A DNA stretch of 64,000 nt, taken from Symbiodinium natans (Eukaryota; Sar; Dinophyceae; Suessiales; Symbiodiniaceae). Location: NCBI GenBank assembly GCA_905221605.1, contig CAJNDS010002490.1:265001-329000 (forward strand). Direction: 5' to 3'. Shown here in pieces: positions 47,881 to 59,926 of the stretch (positions are counted from its first letter, which is position 1; the number at the start of each line of letters is the position of its first letter). Below the pieces are notes generated by a model. That model saw only the letters and a list, made by a program, of their open reading frames with translations, was not told where the DNA came from and searched no databases. The translations under genes were made by a program, and so were the position numbers.

Positions 47881-48713
47881 GGAGCATCCTTTACCAGCTT
47901 GGAGCGAAAAATGGCCCCGCTAGGGGCTGAAAAGAAGTGCCCGGCACAGCTCTTGAGCCAAACGCACAGCCGAGTCGTAGACTAAAACCCTAAACCCTAA
48001 ACCCTAAACCCTAAGCCCTAAACCCTAAACCCTTAACCCTTAAACCCTTAACCCCTAAAACCCTAAACCCTGAACCTTAAACCCTAAACCTCCAACTCGA
48101 AACCCGGAACCCTCAGCTCGGAGACTTCTTGAGCTAAGTGTGCAGGCAATGTGACAGGGCTGAGCTTTCTTGGGGAGACGGCTATGGGGTTAGGGCTTGC
48201 AGGGTTTAGGGTTTAGCCTACCCTAAACCCTAAGCCCTAAGCCCTAAACCCTAAAGCCTAAACCCTAAACCGGTTGGTTAAGGGATAAAAATAAAGGTGT
48301 TAACAAGCTTGAAGGCGGTTTAGGACTTGGGTCCGGGCTTTAGGATGTCTAGGTTGCCCAGCAACCCAGGATTAAACGGGGTGTCCTGTCTTGCTTAAAT
48401 GGGGTTGGTAAGGGAACCTAACCTGCCCAAAAAAGAGAAGAAGTGCACTGCTGGCCTGATGTGCAAGAAAACGGGCATGTGCATGTAACGGGATCTTGTG
48501 GAGTTGACATGAAGGGATTTAGGGTTTAGGGTTTAGGGGTTAGGGTTTAAGGTTGCGAGCCGGCGCCAACACAACCACATCACCAGAGAATTCTCTTACT
48601 GGCTGACTTGTCTAAGGAAAAGCTTGACCTGTGGGCTTACCCTAAACCCTAAACCCTAAACCCTGTGGGTGTTCAGGAGTTTTCTAACGTTTCGAAGGTT
48701 GAACGTCACTTAC

Positions 48714-48775
48714 CCAGCACCCGGAAGTTCTCGAGAGATATCTGCTCAGAGCATCTGGCGACTTCTCCAAAAAAT
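48714..48775 (-). CDS. Host internal exon candidate with GTAAGT donor
   Basis: Minus strand: FGEVARCSEQISLENFRVL ends at a consensus GTAAGT donor. The acceptor is unclear. Confidence 0.35.
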
Positions 48776-49779
48776 GTCCCCTTTTTGCGTACCCTGAATA
48801 AGAGAAGCTTAGGGTTTAGGGTTTAGGGTTTAGGGTTTAGGGTTTAGGGTTTAGGGTTTAGGGTTTAGGGTTTAGGGTTTAGGGTTTAGGGTTTAGGGTT
48901 TAGGGTCTCGGGTTTAGGGATAAGAGGGGCCGGCCTTCTAATAGAGAAGTGACCCCATAGGCATGTGGGACATCAAGAGCTTCGAAGCCGCAGCCAACGA
49001 CATCAACCCTAGAAAGAACAGCATCTCCCCCCCTCTACTTAAAGTCCTTAATAGGGATCTTTAAAAGGGGTTCTTATGGTCCTTAATAGGGATCTTTAAT
49101 TGGTGGGGAGGGGAGGGGGGGGGGGGGGGGGGGTACTCTAATCTTTATTAAGGCGTTAGTATTCAGGGGGAACATCCCAACCTACACCCGAAAACGCTTC
49201 CAAGTCGTATGCAGACATGTGGCGTAAATCCAAGTGCCTACAAAAAAAAAGGGTCTTGGGGGGACCTGTTTAACAAAAGAGTTTAGTAGGAAGCCCTGAG
49301 GGAATGTTGGTCTGCCACGATTTGCTATAGAAGCCCCAAAAAATGAGAGATAATGATCCCTTTATTGCCCTTACGAGGAAAAACTTTCAACCGAAGAGGC
49401 AACAGCCCTTCGTCGGAACCCCCCAAAACCCTACACCCTAATAGCCGCCAACCTTAACCCTGCTCCCCCCCAAACTCCAAACCCCAAGCAGCCTGAACCC
49501 GAAAACCCTAAACCGTAAACCTTAAACTCTACTTCCCAGCGAGGAGCACCTGATCCCCGCGCCTCGGACGCCAAAGAAAGACCCCTTACCCCTCCAAACC
49601 CTAAATTTCCGCCCCCCCCAACCCCCAATTCCCAAGCACCCTAAACCCGAACCCCAGAAAACCCTCTAAACGGTTTAGGGTTTAGGGTTTAGGGTTTGGG
49701 GTTCAGGGTTTAGGATTTAGGGCTAACCCTCAACCCAAAGCTCTATAAGCCCGAAGCCCTAAACCCAAGCACAGCAAAC
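48776..49779. other. Host repeat mosaic
   Basis: About 95 bp TTTAGGG array at 48810-48905. Probable right end of MITE family C at 49166-49178 (GGGGGAACATCCC). G-tract at 49107-49132. Nothing coding is recognised. Confidence 0.5.
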
Positions 49780-49852
49780 CTTCGACTTGTAGTCCGGGAG
49801 CAAGAGGTGGTTGAAGCATGTGTGCACCTCAACATGATTTTTGCGTCTCGGC
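49780..49852 (-). CDS. Host internal exon candidate (73 nt)
   Basis: Minus strand: CTTCAG acceptor, open segment PRRKNHVEVHTCFNHLLLPD YKSK, possible GTTTGC donor. Not recognised. Confidence 0.38.
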
Positions 49853-50491
49853 CTGAAGCACTCCAAACCCTAAACCCTAAACCCTAAACCCTAAACCCTA
49901 AACCCTAAGCCCTCCAAACCCAGTCTCTGAGAGTCCATCATTCGGGAATTCGGTATCCCCCAAAAAAAAACTATTTGTGTAAAAGCCTCGAAAACATGGA
50001 AGATCCCTATATGACCCTTATAAGGAAACATTTTATTCTAATTTGGGGAGGGGGGGGGGGGGTTCTTAAGCAAATATAGAAAGACACTCTTCGGTATGGT
50101 GTTTCGGTTCCTGATTCCAGAATGGTGCCACAAGTTGACCCTCTGGGCCGGGCCTCATTAAGGTAAGTTTTAGGGTTTTGGGCTTCGGGGTTATGGTATA
50201 CGGGTATACGGTTCTGGGTAGATTTCGAAGATTTCTGAGGTTTGACATGTTTGTCAGACTTGCAAGGTTGCGTGGGGTTTACAGGGTTTCGGGTTTCGGG
50301 CCTGAGTAAATACTAAGGATGAAAGGCTTAGGGCTTAGGGTAAGCATTGGGAGGGGGGGGGGGGGCTTACGGGTTTGGGTGCCGTCCCTTCCAGCTCCTT
50401 GAAAGCCATTTGCCCTATATAAGCCCTAAGCCCTAAGCCCTAGACCCTAAACCCTACACCCTTGTTGCTGAACCGCATCCTCCTTTTGCAG

Positions 50492-50572
50492 GAAGTACCC
50501 TCGTCGCAGAAGTGCTTGCATTCGGATGGTGTACCCCCAGACAACACGGTCATGCATGACCCTAAACGCTAA
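50492..50572 (+). CDS. Host terminal exon candidate (26 codons plus stop)
   Basis: Plus strand: a textbook polypyrimidine acceptor (TCCTCCTTTTGCAG), then EVPSSQKCLHSDGVPPDNTV MHDPKR. The TAA stop lies in the first degenerate unit of a CCCTAAA array. A donor inside the segment (ACG^GTCATG) is also possible. Confidence 0.4.
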   Translation, partial: EVPSSQKCLHSDGVPPDNTVMHDPKR

Positions 50573-52513
50573 ACCCTAAACCCTAAACCCTAAACCCTAA
50601 ACCCTAAACCCTAAACCCTAAACCCGAGCTTGCTGGTGCAAGCTGCGTTTAACAGTCCACTTCCTCTAGGCCCCAAGAGTATCCTAGGAATAAAACGGGT
50701 ACCCGTCTTGGGGCTCAAAGGGGCTTCGAAGGGAACTTGAGCAAGCCCGAAAAACAGGGAACAAGGGCCTACTCTGGGTCCTAGCTTCCTGCACGAAGCA
50801 AGCCCACAATTCCATGAGAGCAGCAGTTAGGGTTTAGGGTTTAGGGTTTAGGGTTTAGGGTTTAGGGTTCAGGGTTCAGGGTTCAGGGTTCAGGGTTTAG
50901 GGTTTAGGGTTTAGGGTTTAGGGTTTAGCAGCACGAATGTTGCAAAAGCGAGTTTCGCTCTGTTGAAGTTGGGGTCTCAAAGCTCCTATCTGAAAAGCTT
51001 CTCAGAGGCTGGCCGCATAGCGCAAACTGTATGTAGTGGTCGGAAATATGTCGCTCCACAGGGCATCTTCTGAGGGTTCCTTAAGCATATCCTAGACATA
51101 TCTCTAGGCTTCTAGACACAGAGATATGTCCAAGGCACATTTCCCGCTCAAAAGCGAATGTAGATTACTCTAGGCAACCACCCAAGCTAAATCCTCATCT
51201 CTTTGTTTAATGGAGCCTAAACAAGGAAACCCCGGACACCCCATAAAACCCTGAAACCGAAAACCCTGAACCATAAACCCTAAACCCTAAACCCTAAACC
51301 CCGGCTGTTTTTTGGGCCGAGAGGCCGTCGGCAGCACATCGCTGTCCGGGCCTGCAGGCTCTGCGCCAGATTTCGCGGAAATGGGCTTAGGGCACTTAGG
51401 ATTTAGGGTTAAGGGTTCAGGGTTTGCAGCATTTTGCAGTGTGGGGTGTATAGGTTATAAAGGCCAGTGGCCTCTTTACCTGTTATCCTTGTAACCTGAA
51501 CATAGCCCCTAGATACTCCAATAAGAGCCAAATCTATGGCCCCTATACAAGAGAAACCATACTCAAAGAGACTACCAACCCACAGAAAGTGAAAGGGTTT
51601 AGGCTGAGGGTTGCTGTGAGATGGGCTAAGGGCTGCTCAGGGCGGCATGCTCACCCCGTACACCCTAAGCACACGCCTTGGAAAGCCGACACAAGTCTAA
51701 ACCCTCAACCCTCAACCCTCAACCCTAAACCCTCAACCCTAAACCCTCAACCCTAAACCCTAAGCCCCTCAACCCCCCTCCCCCCCCGCCCTAGCCCGGA
51801 TTCTTAACATGGACAAAAGAATAGTACCAAGATTTGTGCCAAGTAACCTACTACAAGTGCAGGGATTAGCATTCGGAGGCTTTAGGGTTTTTGGTAGGTT
51901 CGGAACCAATTTCAAAACAAGGGTACACTTCTTGGGGGGGGTACCCCTGGGTCACGATTGTTTGGAGGTTGAAAGCATCTGCTACATCCGCCTTTTCCGC
52001 ATGCTCTCTCGGATCTCTTGAAAGGGTTTAGGTCGGTTTGCCCAGACCTACGGAAAGAATAAACAAGCGGGCGGACCATCAGGGTTTAGGGTTCGTGTGT
52101 AGGGTTCGGGGTTTGGGGTTTATGGTGTTAATCACCCCACAAGCGGGATATATGATACGTGTGTCTAGGCCCAGGAGAAGCTTAGGACTAACAAGGGTGC
52201 CCTTTTTGATTTAAGGTGGCGTATATAAGGGGGGGCGTGCAAAGTAAGCTGAACCCTCAAAAAAGGGAATGAGGGCCTACTCTTGTGTCCTACATAATAT
52301 TGGGGGTTCACGGGCGATTATCCTGGGGTTTGAACGTCTAGGGCCTAGGGAACCCTAAGCCCCATAAACCCTAAACCCTAAACCCTAGACCCTAATCCCT
52401 AGACCCTAGACCCTAAACCCTAAACCCTAAACCCTAAACTAAACTCATCCTTCCTAGCTCGAAACCTCAAGCCTGACAACACCTACCACACTTAAAAGCA
52501 TGTAGTGTAGATT

Positions 52514-52643
52514 GGGATGTTCCCCCTCATGCTGACAGTCCCTAAACCCTAAACCCTAAACCCTAAACCCTAAACCCTAAACCCTGATTCCAGTACCTCC
52601 TACTATAATCCCCATGAAGGACTGTTAGTAAAACGGGAACATC
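52514..52643. mobile_element. MITE family C, copy 2, with a telomere-like block inside
   Basis: GGGATGTTCCCC on the left and CGGGAACATC on the right. A CCCTAAA block (about 52540-52585) occupies the place of a short spacer in copy 1 (39524-39630). Confidence 0.55.
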
Positions 52644-52995
52644 GTATAGAGTCCTATTTGCTTTCAACAGGGTTTAGGGTTTAGAGCTTCGGGGTGAGGG
52701 TAGGAGTTGAGGGTGGTGAGGTAGAGTATAGGGGCCTAGTCAACTAGAATTGATGTTGGGCGGCTATATTGTTGGTAAGCTTATAGCGATTGTGAGGGGG
52801 ATGCAGGCCTCAAGCACGATAAACAATTGAAACTCGATGCTGAGCTAAGGAAAGGCTTCTCCAGATCCAAAGCACCCCTAAACCCTGTAAATCCCCAACC
52901 GTAAACTAAGCCCCAACATCCTGCAAGCCCGCAACCCCACACGCATACAACGCCAGCTCAGCCTGCACGTGAAAGAATGAGCTGCAGTCTGCCTG

Positions 52996-53196
52996 CTTGG
53001 AGGTTCATGGTACTCATTAACCAGGGGGTTTAGGGTTTAGGGGTTAGGGTTTAGGGTTTGTTCATGGCACTCATTAACCAGCTATAACTGTACCTAGAAC
53101 TGTACTTATAGCCATATTAGGGAACTTAACCCTAAACCCTAAACCCTAAACCCTAAACCCTTATGAATTGGTTCAGAATTGCCATGAACCTCCAAG
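52996..53196. mobile_element. MITE family A, copy 2, with two telomere-like blocks inside
   Basis: Ends CTTGGAGGTTCATGG and CCATGAACCTCCAAG, flanked by TG on both sides. It is longer than other copies because telomere-like blocks lie at 53025-53060 and about 53130-53160. The first is bracketed by a 21-bp duplication of element sequence (53004-53024 and 53061-53081, one mismatch). Confidence 0.78.
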
Positions 53197-53660
53197 TGCC
53201 ACACATCAAAGAGCACAGGGAAAGTGTCGGGTTCAACTGCTAGGGCTTAGGGTATAGGGTTTAGGGTTTAGGGTTTAGGGTTTAGGGTTTAGGGTTTAGG
53301 GTTTAGGGTAGGGGACTAAAGGAGGGACCCTTATAAGGACCCTTAAAGGGATTTTGGGGCTACTTAGGGGCTACTTAGGTACAGGGAAACTATACAGGGT
53401 ATGTATATATATATATATAGGAGGCATATAGGGGAAAAGATTCAGGGCCCCTTCTAAGGCGTGCCTCCTTATATCCAGTAATTGAACCCTAAAGGCCCCT
53501 CAGGTTTTCCAGTGAACTAGGAACCACGGAACGCTGGATGTTCAATGGGCAAGGAAACTGGATGCCTTAGGGTGCCGGGCTTAGGTCTGAATGGGGGTTA
53601 CCTGAAAACTCCCATGTAGTTCTTTCTAGGGCACGCTCTTTGTCCATTAAGGTTATAGTA

Positions 53661-53769
53661 CCCGAAGGGTCCATGTACCCCATGATTATATACTTGGGCC
53701 CCAAAGTCCTTATATGGGAGGTGCTTAAGCCCCAAGTATTCCCCATTAAGGTACATGGACCCTGAGGGG
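53661..53769. mobile_element. MITE family B, copy 2 (109 bp)
   Basis: Ends CCCGAAGGGTCCATGTACC and GGTACATGGACCCTGAGGGG, flanked by TA. Internal TATACTTGGGCCCC/CCCCAAGTAT pair. Confidence 0.78.
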
Positions 53770-55068
53770 TATACTCCCGAAAAAACCACGGTAGAGCCTT
53801 CAGGGAGCAATGGGAGTGCCGGCGCTCGGTGAGGGTTTTGGGACAGTATACAGGGCCTCGGAGTTCGTCTAGGGTTTAGGGTTTAGGGCTTAGGGCTTAG
53901 GGTTTAGGGTGCAGGGTGTAGGGTTTAGGGTTTAGGGTTCAGGATCTACAGCTTTAAAGTAAAGGTTTTAAGGTTTGGGGGTGGTTCAGGGTGCGAAAGG
54001 TGTGTGGTTTTGTCTGTTGGGGCACGTGCCACCTCCTCCACGAACGAAAGACTCGAGGTGTATGACAAAAATGAGGTTTACCAAAAATGGGGTACCTATT
54101 TTTTTATCATTATAAGTTTTATTTTATTTTTATTTTTTTTTTTGGGGGGGTGGTCCTTATCAGGAAAATGTGCTATACATGGGTGTCTGAAGGGTACCCC
54201 CCCCCCCCCCCCGAGTTGGGGAGATGACACTAAGATGAAGGGGGAAACAATGGAAGCAGTTGCAATAAGGCGAGGGCCGACCCTGACACACGTGACTCTA
54301 AACCCTAAACCTTAAACCTTAAACCCTAAATCCAAAACCCTAAACGCTAAACCCTAAACCCTACACCCTAAACCCTAATCAGTCCGCAAGGCTCATGTCG
54401 TTGTTGCGCTTCCCCCCCCCCCTTTTACATTCAGGGGCCCCCTAGTTACAAGTAGGGTTAGAGGGTTTAGGGTTTAGGGCTAGAGGGGCCCTTCATTGGG
54501 TTACAAGTCCTACTTTTCAGGTTCCAATTCCCTTAACGACAGTTGCGTATGGTGGGGGGGGGGGGGGGGGGGGAGGCTGGCCCCACTTCTGGGTTTAGCG
54601 GAGGAAGCTGACAAGTTTAGGGTTTAGGGTTTAGGGTTGAGGGTTTAGGGTCGCTCGACGACACCCTAAAACCCTAAATGCTAAACCCGACATGGTCCAA
54701 GGGCTCCTATGTGGTGTTTAGTGTTTCCATGAGGCCTACAGCACATGACCCCTTAAGGGAACTCGGGGTCTTCAGGCACCTTAACTCCTCTCAAGGGAAC
54801 TCGGGTCTTCAGGGGGTGGGGTTTACTTATCTACCAGAAGACTCCCAGTAGGTCCTCTTGCGGACCGCTATATGGCTTTTTTCCATGAAGGATGATTGCA
54901 ACCCAAACAGGAAGGACACTCGAGTCTTCGTAGATCTCATGCTTTCTTAGGGTTTAGGGTTTAGGGTTTGGGGCTAGGGTTTAGGGTTTTAGGGTTTAGG
55001 GACCATCCATGCCTAGACCTCCGACGGGAGCTCGGTCGCAGCCAGTGCAGAACCTCAACGAAGGAGCA

Positions 55069-55292
55069 CTTGGAGGTTCATAGTAACCAAAGGGGTTTAG
55101 GGTTTAGGGTACTTCTTAACCAACTGTAACTGTACTTCTAGCCCACTTATACGGCCCCTTAAGTGCCCTAATATGGTTGGTAAGTACAGTAATAAGTACA
55201 GTAACCCTAAACCCTAAACCCTGAACCCTTAACCCCACAACCCTAAACCAAGTACAGATATTGTTGGTTCATACGTACCATGAACCTCCAAG
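55069..55292. mobile_element. MITE family A, copy 3, with telomere-like blocks inside
   Basis: Ends CTTGGAGGTTCATAG and CCATGAACCTCCAAG. The interior is split by telomere-like blocks at about 55094-55109 and 55202-55249. The second is bracketed by AAGTACAG (55194-55201 and 55250-55257). Confidence 0.72.
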
Positions 55293-55587
55293 AATACAGC
55301 ACAGTTGCCGCCAAGGAGCAAAAAGTGTGGGCTTGCCAGAGTAGGGGTGTAGGGTTTAGGGGTACCTTTTTGGGGTCCTTATTCTAAGGGCATCCGACTA
55401 ATTATTTGGGGGTCTACAAAAGGGCTCCCTTGTTGTCGTAAACCCCCAAATTGCAATTAGGTTTTTGAAACTCTTGCACTTTGAACCAACACCCAACTCC
55501 TGAACAGATGGCTGTATCCTGGCAAGCCCCAGCTCCTAAGCCCTGAACCCTGAACACGGAAACGCCCAACTGCCGAATTAAGAACCA

Positions 55588-55721
55588 TACTTGGAGGTTC
55601 ATGGCACTTACTAACCAATTAGAACTGTACCTATAAACATACTGGGTCACTTCAGGGGCTTAGAAGTGGGTTATGTAAGTACAGGTATAATTGGCTAGCA
55701 AGTACCATGAACCTCCAAGTA
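55588..55721. mobile_element. MITE family A, copy 4 (134 bp)
   Basis: TACTTGGAGGTTCATGG ... CCATGAACCTCCAAGTA, giving TA on both sides. No telomere-like block inside. Confidence 0.8.
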
Positions 55722-56533
55722 CCTCCTTATGACTGAGTTCTTAGGGTTCATGGCTTTCGGTCAGCGGGTTGCGGAACAGCGGGGGAGATTCACGCCAGAC
55801 AAAAAGTACGTACATGCACACCTACATGTACTTGTATGCAAACTCCTCCCCCACTATCTCTCAACATGTCGATCAACCCTGTGCTAAAACTGTCATGTAT
55901 GTATACATGCGTGCTGGTGAACATTTGTTCACTTTTCGACGTACTGCTTATCCGCACACTGGCATGTAGAAAATCAGCCACATAGACAGTATATATATAT
56001 ATATATGTATATACCTACATACATACATACATACATACATACATACATGCGTACATACGTACATAAATAAATAAAAAACATGTATATATGTATATATATA
56101 TATATATATACATATATATAAAGTGCCCTTACATACATCATGACTGGCGAAGGAGGCAGCACGGCAAAATGAGCAAGAAGGCACCCCTCCCGGCATGGGG
56201 TGCCCTTGGGCCCCTGGCTGCAGCAAGCTCTTCTTCTCCTCTTGGCTGAGGTCGTGGACCACCTTCATTCACCGCACGGCTGGAGGGCTCAGAGTTTAGG
56301 GTTTAGGGTTCAGGGTTCAGGGTTCAGGGTTTAGGGTTCAGGGTTCAGGGTTAAGGGTTGAGGGTTGAGGGTTCAGGGTTTAGGTTTAAGGTTATTTGCT
56401 TCATTCAGCACGACTTGAATTCTCACTATTATTGCTATCATCCTCTTTCATCTCCTCGCTTGATTTCATAAGAACAGAAGGATGCACAAACTTAAGCAAA
56501 TATGACACTGGTGCGGCCGGAGGGCTCAGAAGG

Positions 56534-56731
56534 TCAAGCGGGCTGCAGGTTTGTCACCCTAGAATGCTGTACTACTCTTTGCTTACGGGGCACCCAAAAA
56601 CCATAAAGCATGTCCTTCCATTGTTTAGGGCAATGGAGGGATTTGTGTTCTCTTTTGTTGGGCGGCATGGCCTCATACTCAGTCACATCTGGGAGATTTC
56701 CATCTTTTCCGAGTCCATCCGGCCAAAGCAT
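56534..56731 (-). CDS. Host ORF candidate (65 aa)
   Basis: Minus strand: MLWPDGLGKDGNLPDVTEYE, MPPNKREHKSLHCPKQWKDM, LYGFWVPRKQRVVQHSRV; protein-like composition. A plus-strand frame (56396-56824) is also open over the same DNA, so strand and reality are uncertain. Region free of telomere-like repeats. Confidence 0.28.
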   Translation of the reverse strand: MLWPDGLGKDGNLPDVTEYEAMPPNKREHKSLHCPKQWKDMLYGFWVPRKQRVVQHSRVTNLQPA

Positions 56732-56824
56732 TTTGACCAGGCCTTCTTTGCAGGAAATAATCGTAGTGGCCTATGGCTATCTATCGCTCCTTACTCACAG
56801 GTATGCAAGCCTTTATATAGGTAA

Positions 56825-59192
56825 CTTGAGGGCTTGGTACCCGCAAAGCTCCAGGGAAACTCCGCCGCCTTAGATTCTAAACCCTAAGCCCTAAGCCCTA
56901 AGCCCTAAACCCTAAACCCTAAACCTTAAACCCTAAACCCTAAACCCCCAGAGCCCCCAGAGTCCCAGAACAAGAACCAGAAGCACGCAAACCTCCCGCC
57001 CGAGGCCCTGTTGCTTAGTGGTTCTTAATAGGGAGTGAATTAGGATGCCAGGCCTAAACCCTAAACCCGGAACCCTAAACTGTACAATCCTCAAAATGAA
57101 ACCCGATGCTCCGAGCTCAAAAACTGCACCACCTAAGCTTACTCGTTCAGGAAAGAAAATCCCCCTGAGAACCTGAACACAAATACAGTCTTTAATACCT
57201 CCTTTGGGCTTTGAGATCCTGAACCCTAAACCCTCAATCCTAAACCCTAAACCCTAAACCCTAAACCCTAAACCCCATAACAGGAGTCCCTAAAGGGACT
57301 TCCGAAATCCTTTACCCCGAAGGCATGAATCCGAGAATGCGACTTCCCAGAACCAGCGAACCGGTTCGGAGCTCGAAGTGAATCCATCCTGTTTAGGGTT
57401 TAGGGTTTAGGGTTTAGGGTTTAGGGTTTAGGGTTTAGGGTTTGGGGTTTTAGGGTTTAGGGTTTTAGGGTTTTAGGGTTTTAGGGTTTTAGGGTTTTAG
57501 GGTTTTAGGGTTTCAGGGTTTTAGGGTTTAGGGTTTTAGGGTTTTAGGGTTTTAGGGTTTTAGGGTTTTAGGGTTTTAAGGGGTTTTAGGGTTTTAGGGT
57601 TTTGGGGTTTTAGGGTTTTGGGGTTTTAGGGTTTTTAGGGTTTTTAGTGTTTTAGGGTTTTTGGGTTTTAGGGTTTTAGGGTTTAGGGTTTTACGCTTCT
57701 GGGTTTTAGGGTTTCAGGGCAGTTTATGTAGGGTTGGGGGTTGAGGGTTCAGGCTTTAGGGCTTGGGGTTTAGGATTGTTTTGCCGCGTGTTTTTGTTTG
57801 TATGATACGAACCTGGCACAGTACCCAATAAGTACCCCAAAAGGGGGATCAACTGCACGTAAAGGATACTAAGCCCAGGTAGTTTAGGTTTAGGGCTTCA
57901 GAAATGTAGGGCTTCCGATTTGAAGAATTTGCAACCGCTTGAGATGGGGTTGAGGGTGTAAGGTTGCAGGCTCTACGCCCCTAAGGGTCCATGTACTTGA
58001 CACATGCATGTCGCCCCAACGCCATAGCAAAGGAAAGACTTTGAAGACAAGTATATCACGGGCCCTTGATGGAAAGTTATAGCATCTGGGCCAGCTCTCT
58101 AAGTTGTGGTCCCTTTTTCGGGTCGCCTGTATAAGGCGTCACGGCTATTATAAAGACCCCCACCCTAAACCCTAAACCCTAAACCTTAAGCCCTAAACCC
58201 TAAACCCAAAAAAGAGGAGGGCCCATGCCGAAGTTCTCATGCATACTTTAGCACCATGCAGATAGGAAAACAAAACAAAACCCTAAAAAAACCTAAGCCC
58301 TAATCCCTCAGAGTGTGGTGAGGGGGCAACACAAGGGTCTGGGGTTTTGGGGGTTCTATAGGGTTTGGGGTTAGGGTTTAGGGTTTAGGTTTTGTGGTTT
58401 GGGGTTTAGGGTGGAAAGCCGGGCAACAGAGGTCGGGTCGGGTTTCTGCGATATGGGGAAAATGTTGAAATTCACTAGGGTTGCTGCTCGTGTCCCTGAA
58501 GTCATCCGGTACAAGGAGGGGCAGCCTCCGAAACCCCAAACAACAGCCGCAGAATGGTCTCTTTCAAGAGCAAGACTTGAAGACTTCCATGTAATTCCTT
58601 CTGGGGGTTCAGTAGTGTTTTTGTTGCATGAACTTTTCATTAAAGAGTAGAATATACTAACACAAAAATGAACTAGTTACGGCCCTGCGGAATTACAAAA
58701 TCCATAGAAGCAAGGGTTGGCGTGACAGGTGCATCGTTCAAAGATGCGAGTGTCATCTGAGGTCAGTCACCCGAAAATAACACATTCTATGCTGTTTTAC
58801 TTGTTCCTTAGCTTGGACCAATGCTGCTGCTCAGAATTTGTTAAGCAGTTCAGGTCCATGGTCCTGGTACGTCGCTGCTGTCTCCAACGCGCGGAAATCG
58901 AGCTCTTTGGAACCTCAGCATGAAGATGCCCTAAACCCTAAACCCTAAACCCTAAACCCTAAACCACGAAGACGCCATGCAGAACGTGGGCATTGAGCAT
59001 CTTGGGGGGACTTATGGCTCAGGCCAAGCATGCGCGACGAGACTGCTACATCGAAGCCTTGCCCTAAGGATATTCGGTTTAGGGTTTAGGGTTTAGGGTT
59101 TAGGCGGCCGAGGAGTCTTAACATTGCATGACATGTGTGAGCCGTGGGTTGCATCCTTGTACCAAAAACCCGAAGCACGAGGTGCTAACAAT
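56825..59192. other. Host repeat mosaic
   Basis: CCCTAAA/CCCTAAG blocks at 56876-56946 and 57220-57275. Large TTTTAGGG array at 57392-57715. Solo end of MITE family B at 57978-57996. Two plus-strand open stretches (58399-58650 with MLKFTRVAARVPEVIRYKEG; 58729-58923 with CCCSEFVKQFRSMVLVRRCC) may hold exons, but neither is recognised. A CCCTAAA block at 58931-58967 is bracketed by GAAGAYGCC. Confidence 0.42.
57392..57715 (+). repeat. Long TTTAGGG then TTTTAGGG 8-mer array
   Basis: About seven 7-bp units followed by some 30 units with an extra T (TTTTAGGG), a locally homogenised variant. Confidence 0.92.
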
Positions 59193-59301
59193 CCCAAAGG
59201 ATCCATATACCGATATAGTATATACTTGGGCCCTAAAGCTACTGTATAGGAACCCCTTTAAGACCCAACTATATACTATATAGGTACTTGGATCCTTTGG
59301 G
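59193..59301. mobile_element. MITE family B, copy 3 (109 bp)
   Basis: Ends CCCAAAGGATCCATATACC and GGTACTTGGATCCTTTGGG, same length as copy 2. AT dinucleotides flank it if the last base is included. Shares internal TATACTTGGGCCCTAAAG. Confidence 0.72.
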
Positions 59302-59419
59302 CATCAGATGTGAAAAGCGCTGCGAAGGTCAGGAAACCCAGCATTAGCAAGTGTGGGCAATGGACCTACCCTAGACACGACTCGAACATATCTCGAAGAG
59401 CTCACGCGCGCCCGCGAAC

Positions 59420-59926
59420 TTGTCAACACGCGGTTGTGACTTGAATCGCGCATGCTGGCTAGCACGAACCGACATTAAATGGATACATCTGTTGCTTGCT
59501 TGTCTCAGCTCCAGAAAAAACATGTCACAATCAACACCTGTATTTGGCGTAGAAACTTCATCTCCAGCCACCCCCTCCCATTCCTCTGGTATCAGGTTTG
59601 TTGGGAAGGCGAGGTACTGTCCGAAAACCCCATGTGCTCGCCACGATGCTGAAATGCCTTCTGCCGGTTTGCTAAAACAACCTACATCGCTTAGGCGCAG
59701 CGGACATTGTCTTGCTGCGCAAGTAAAGAATCGTCAACGTGACTGTGATTGCCCAAGGCGCTTACAGTTCACTGGTTTTGCAGAACCTTGCATGAGAACT
59801 ACTGCAAAAGCATCCTGGAGAAAAACATTTGTCGTGGCTGATCTGAGCCACGTGGCCTTCCGACGAGTAATGCACGCCGCCCTGCCCCCCCGCCGGAAAC
59901 TACACAGTTCTGAAGTCGGAGCATGA
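59420..59926 (+). CDS. Host ORF candidate (168 aa)
   Basis: The longest uninterrupted frame in the host DNA away from repeats: MSTRGCDLNRACWLARTDIK at the start, then a Ser/Thr/Pro-rich middle and a Cys/Arg-rich end. No domain recognised. Codon usage is not clearly biased and no splice signal is evident. It may be a genuine single exon or chance. Confidence 0.28.
   Translation: MSTRGCDLNRACWLARTDIKWIHLLLACLSSRKNMSQSTPVFGVETSSPATPSHSSGIRFVGKARYCPKTPCARHDAEMPSAGLLKQPTSLRRSGHCLAAQVKNRQRDCDCPRRLQFTGFAEPCMRTTAKASWRKTFVVADLSHVAFRRVMHAALPPRRKLHSSEVGA

Larger units (their letters stand above)
50573..56395. other. Host repeat mosaic rich in MITE copies
   Basis: Telomere-like blocks, several with bracketing duplications (50826-50926, 53025-53060, 55202-55249). 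MITE family A copies at 52996, 55069 and 55588; family B at 53661; family C at 52514. Poly-T/G tract at 54090-54150. TATA/TACA microsatellites at 55990-56120. TTCAGGG-type blocks at 56293-56385. No gene supported. Confidence 0.5.

Noticed and set aside
55980-56268. Minus-strand ORF of 106 aa
   Set aside because: Most of it is Tyr/Ile/His translation of TATA/TACA microsatellite.
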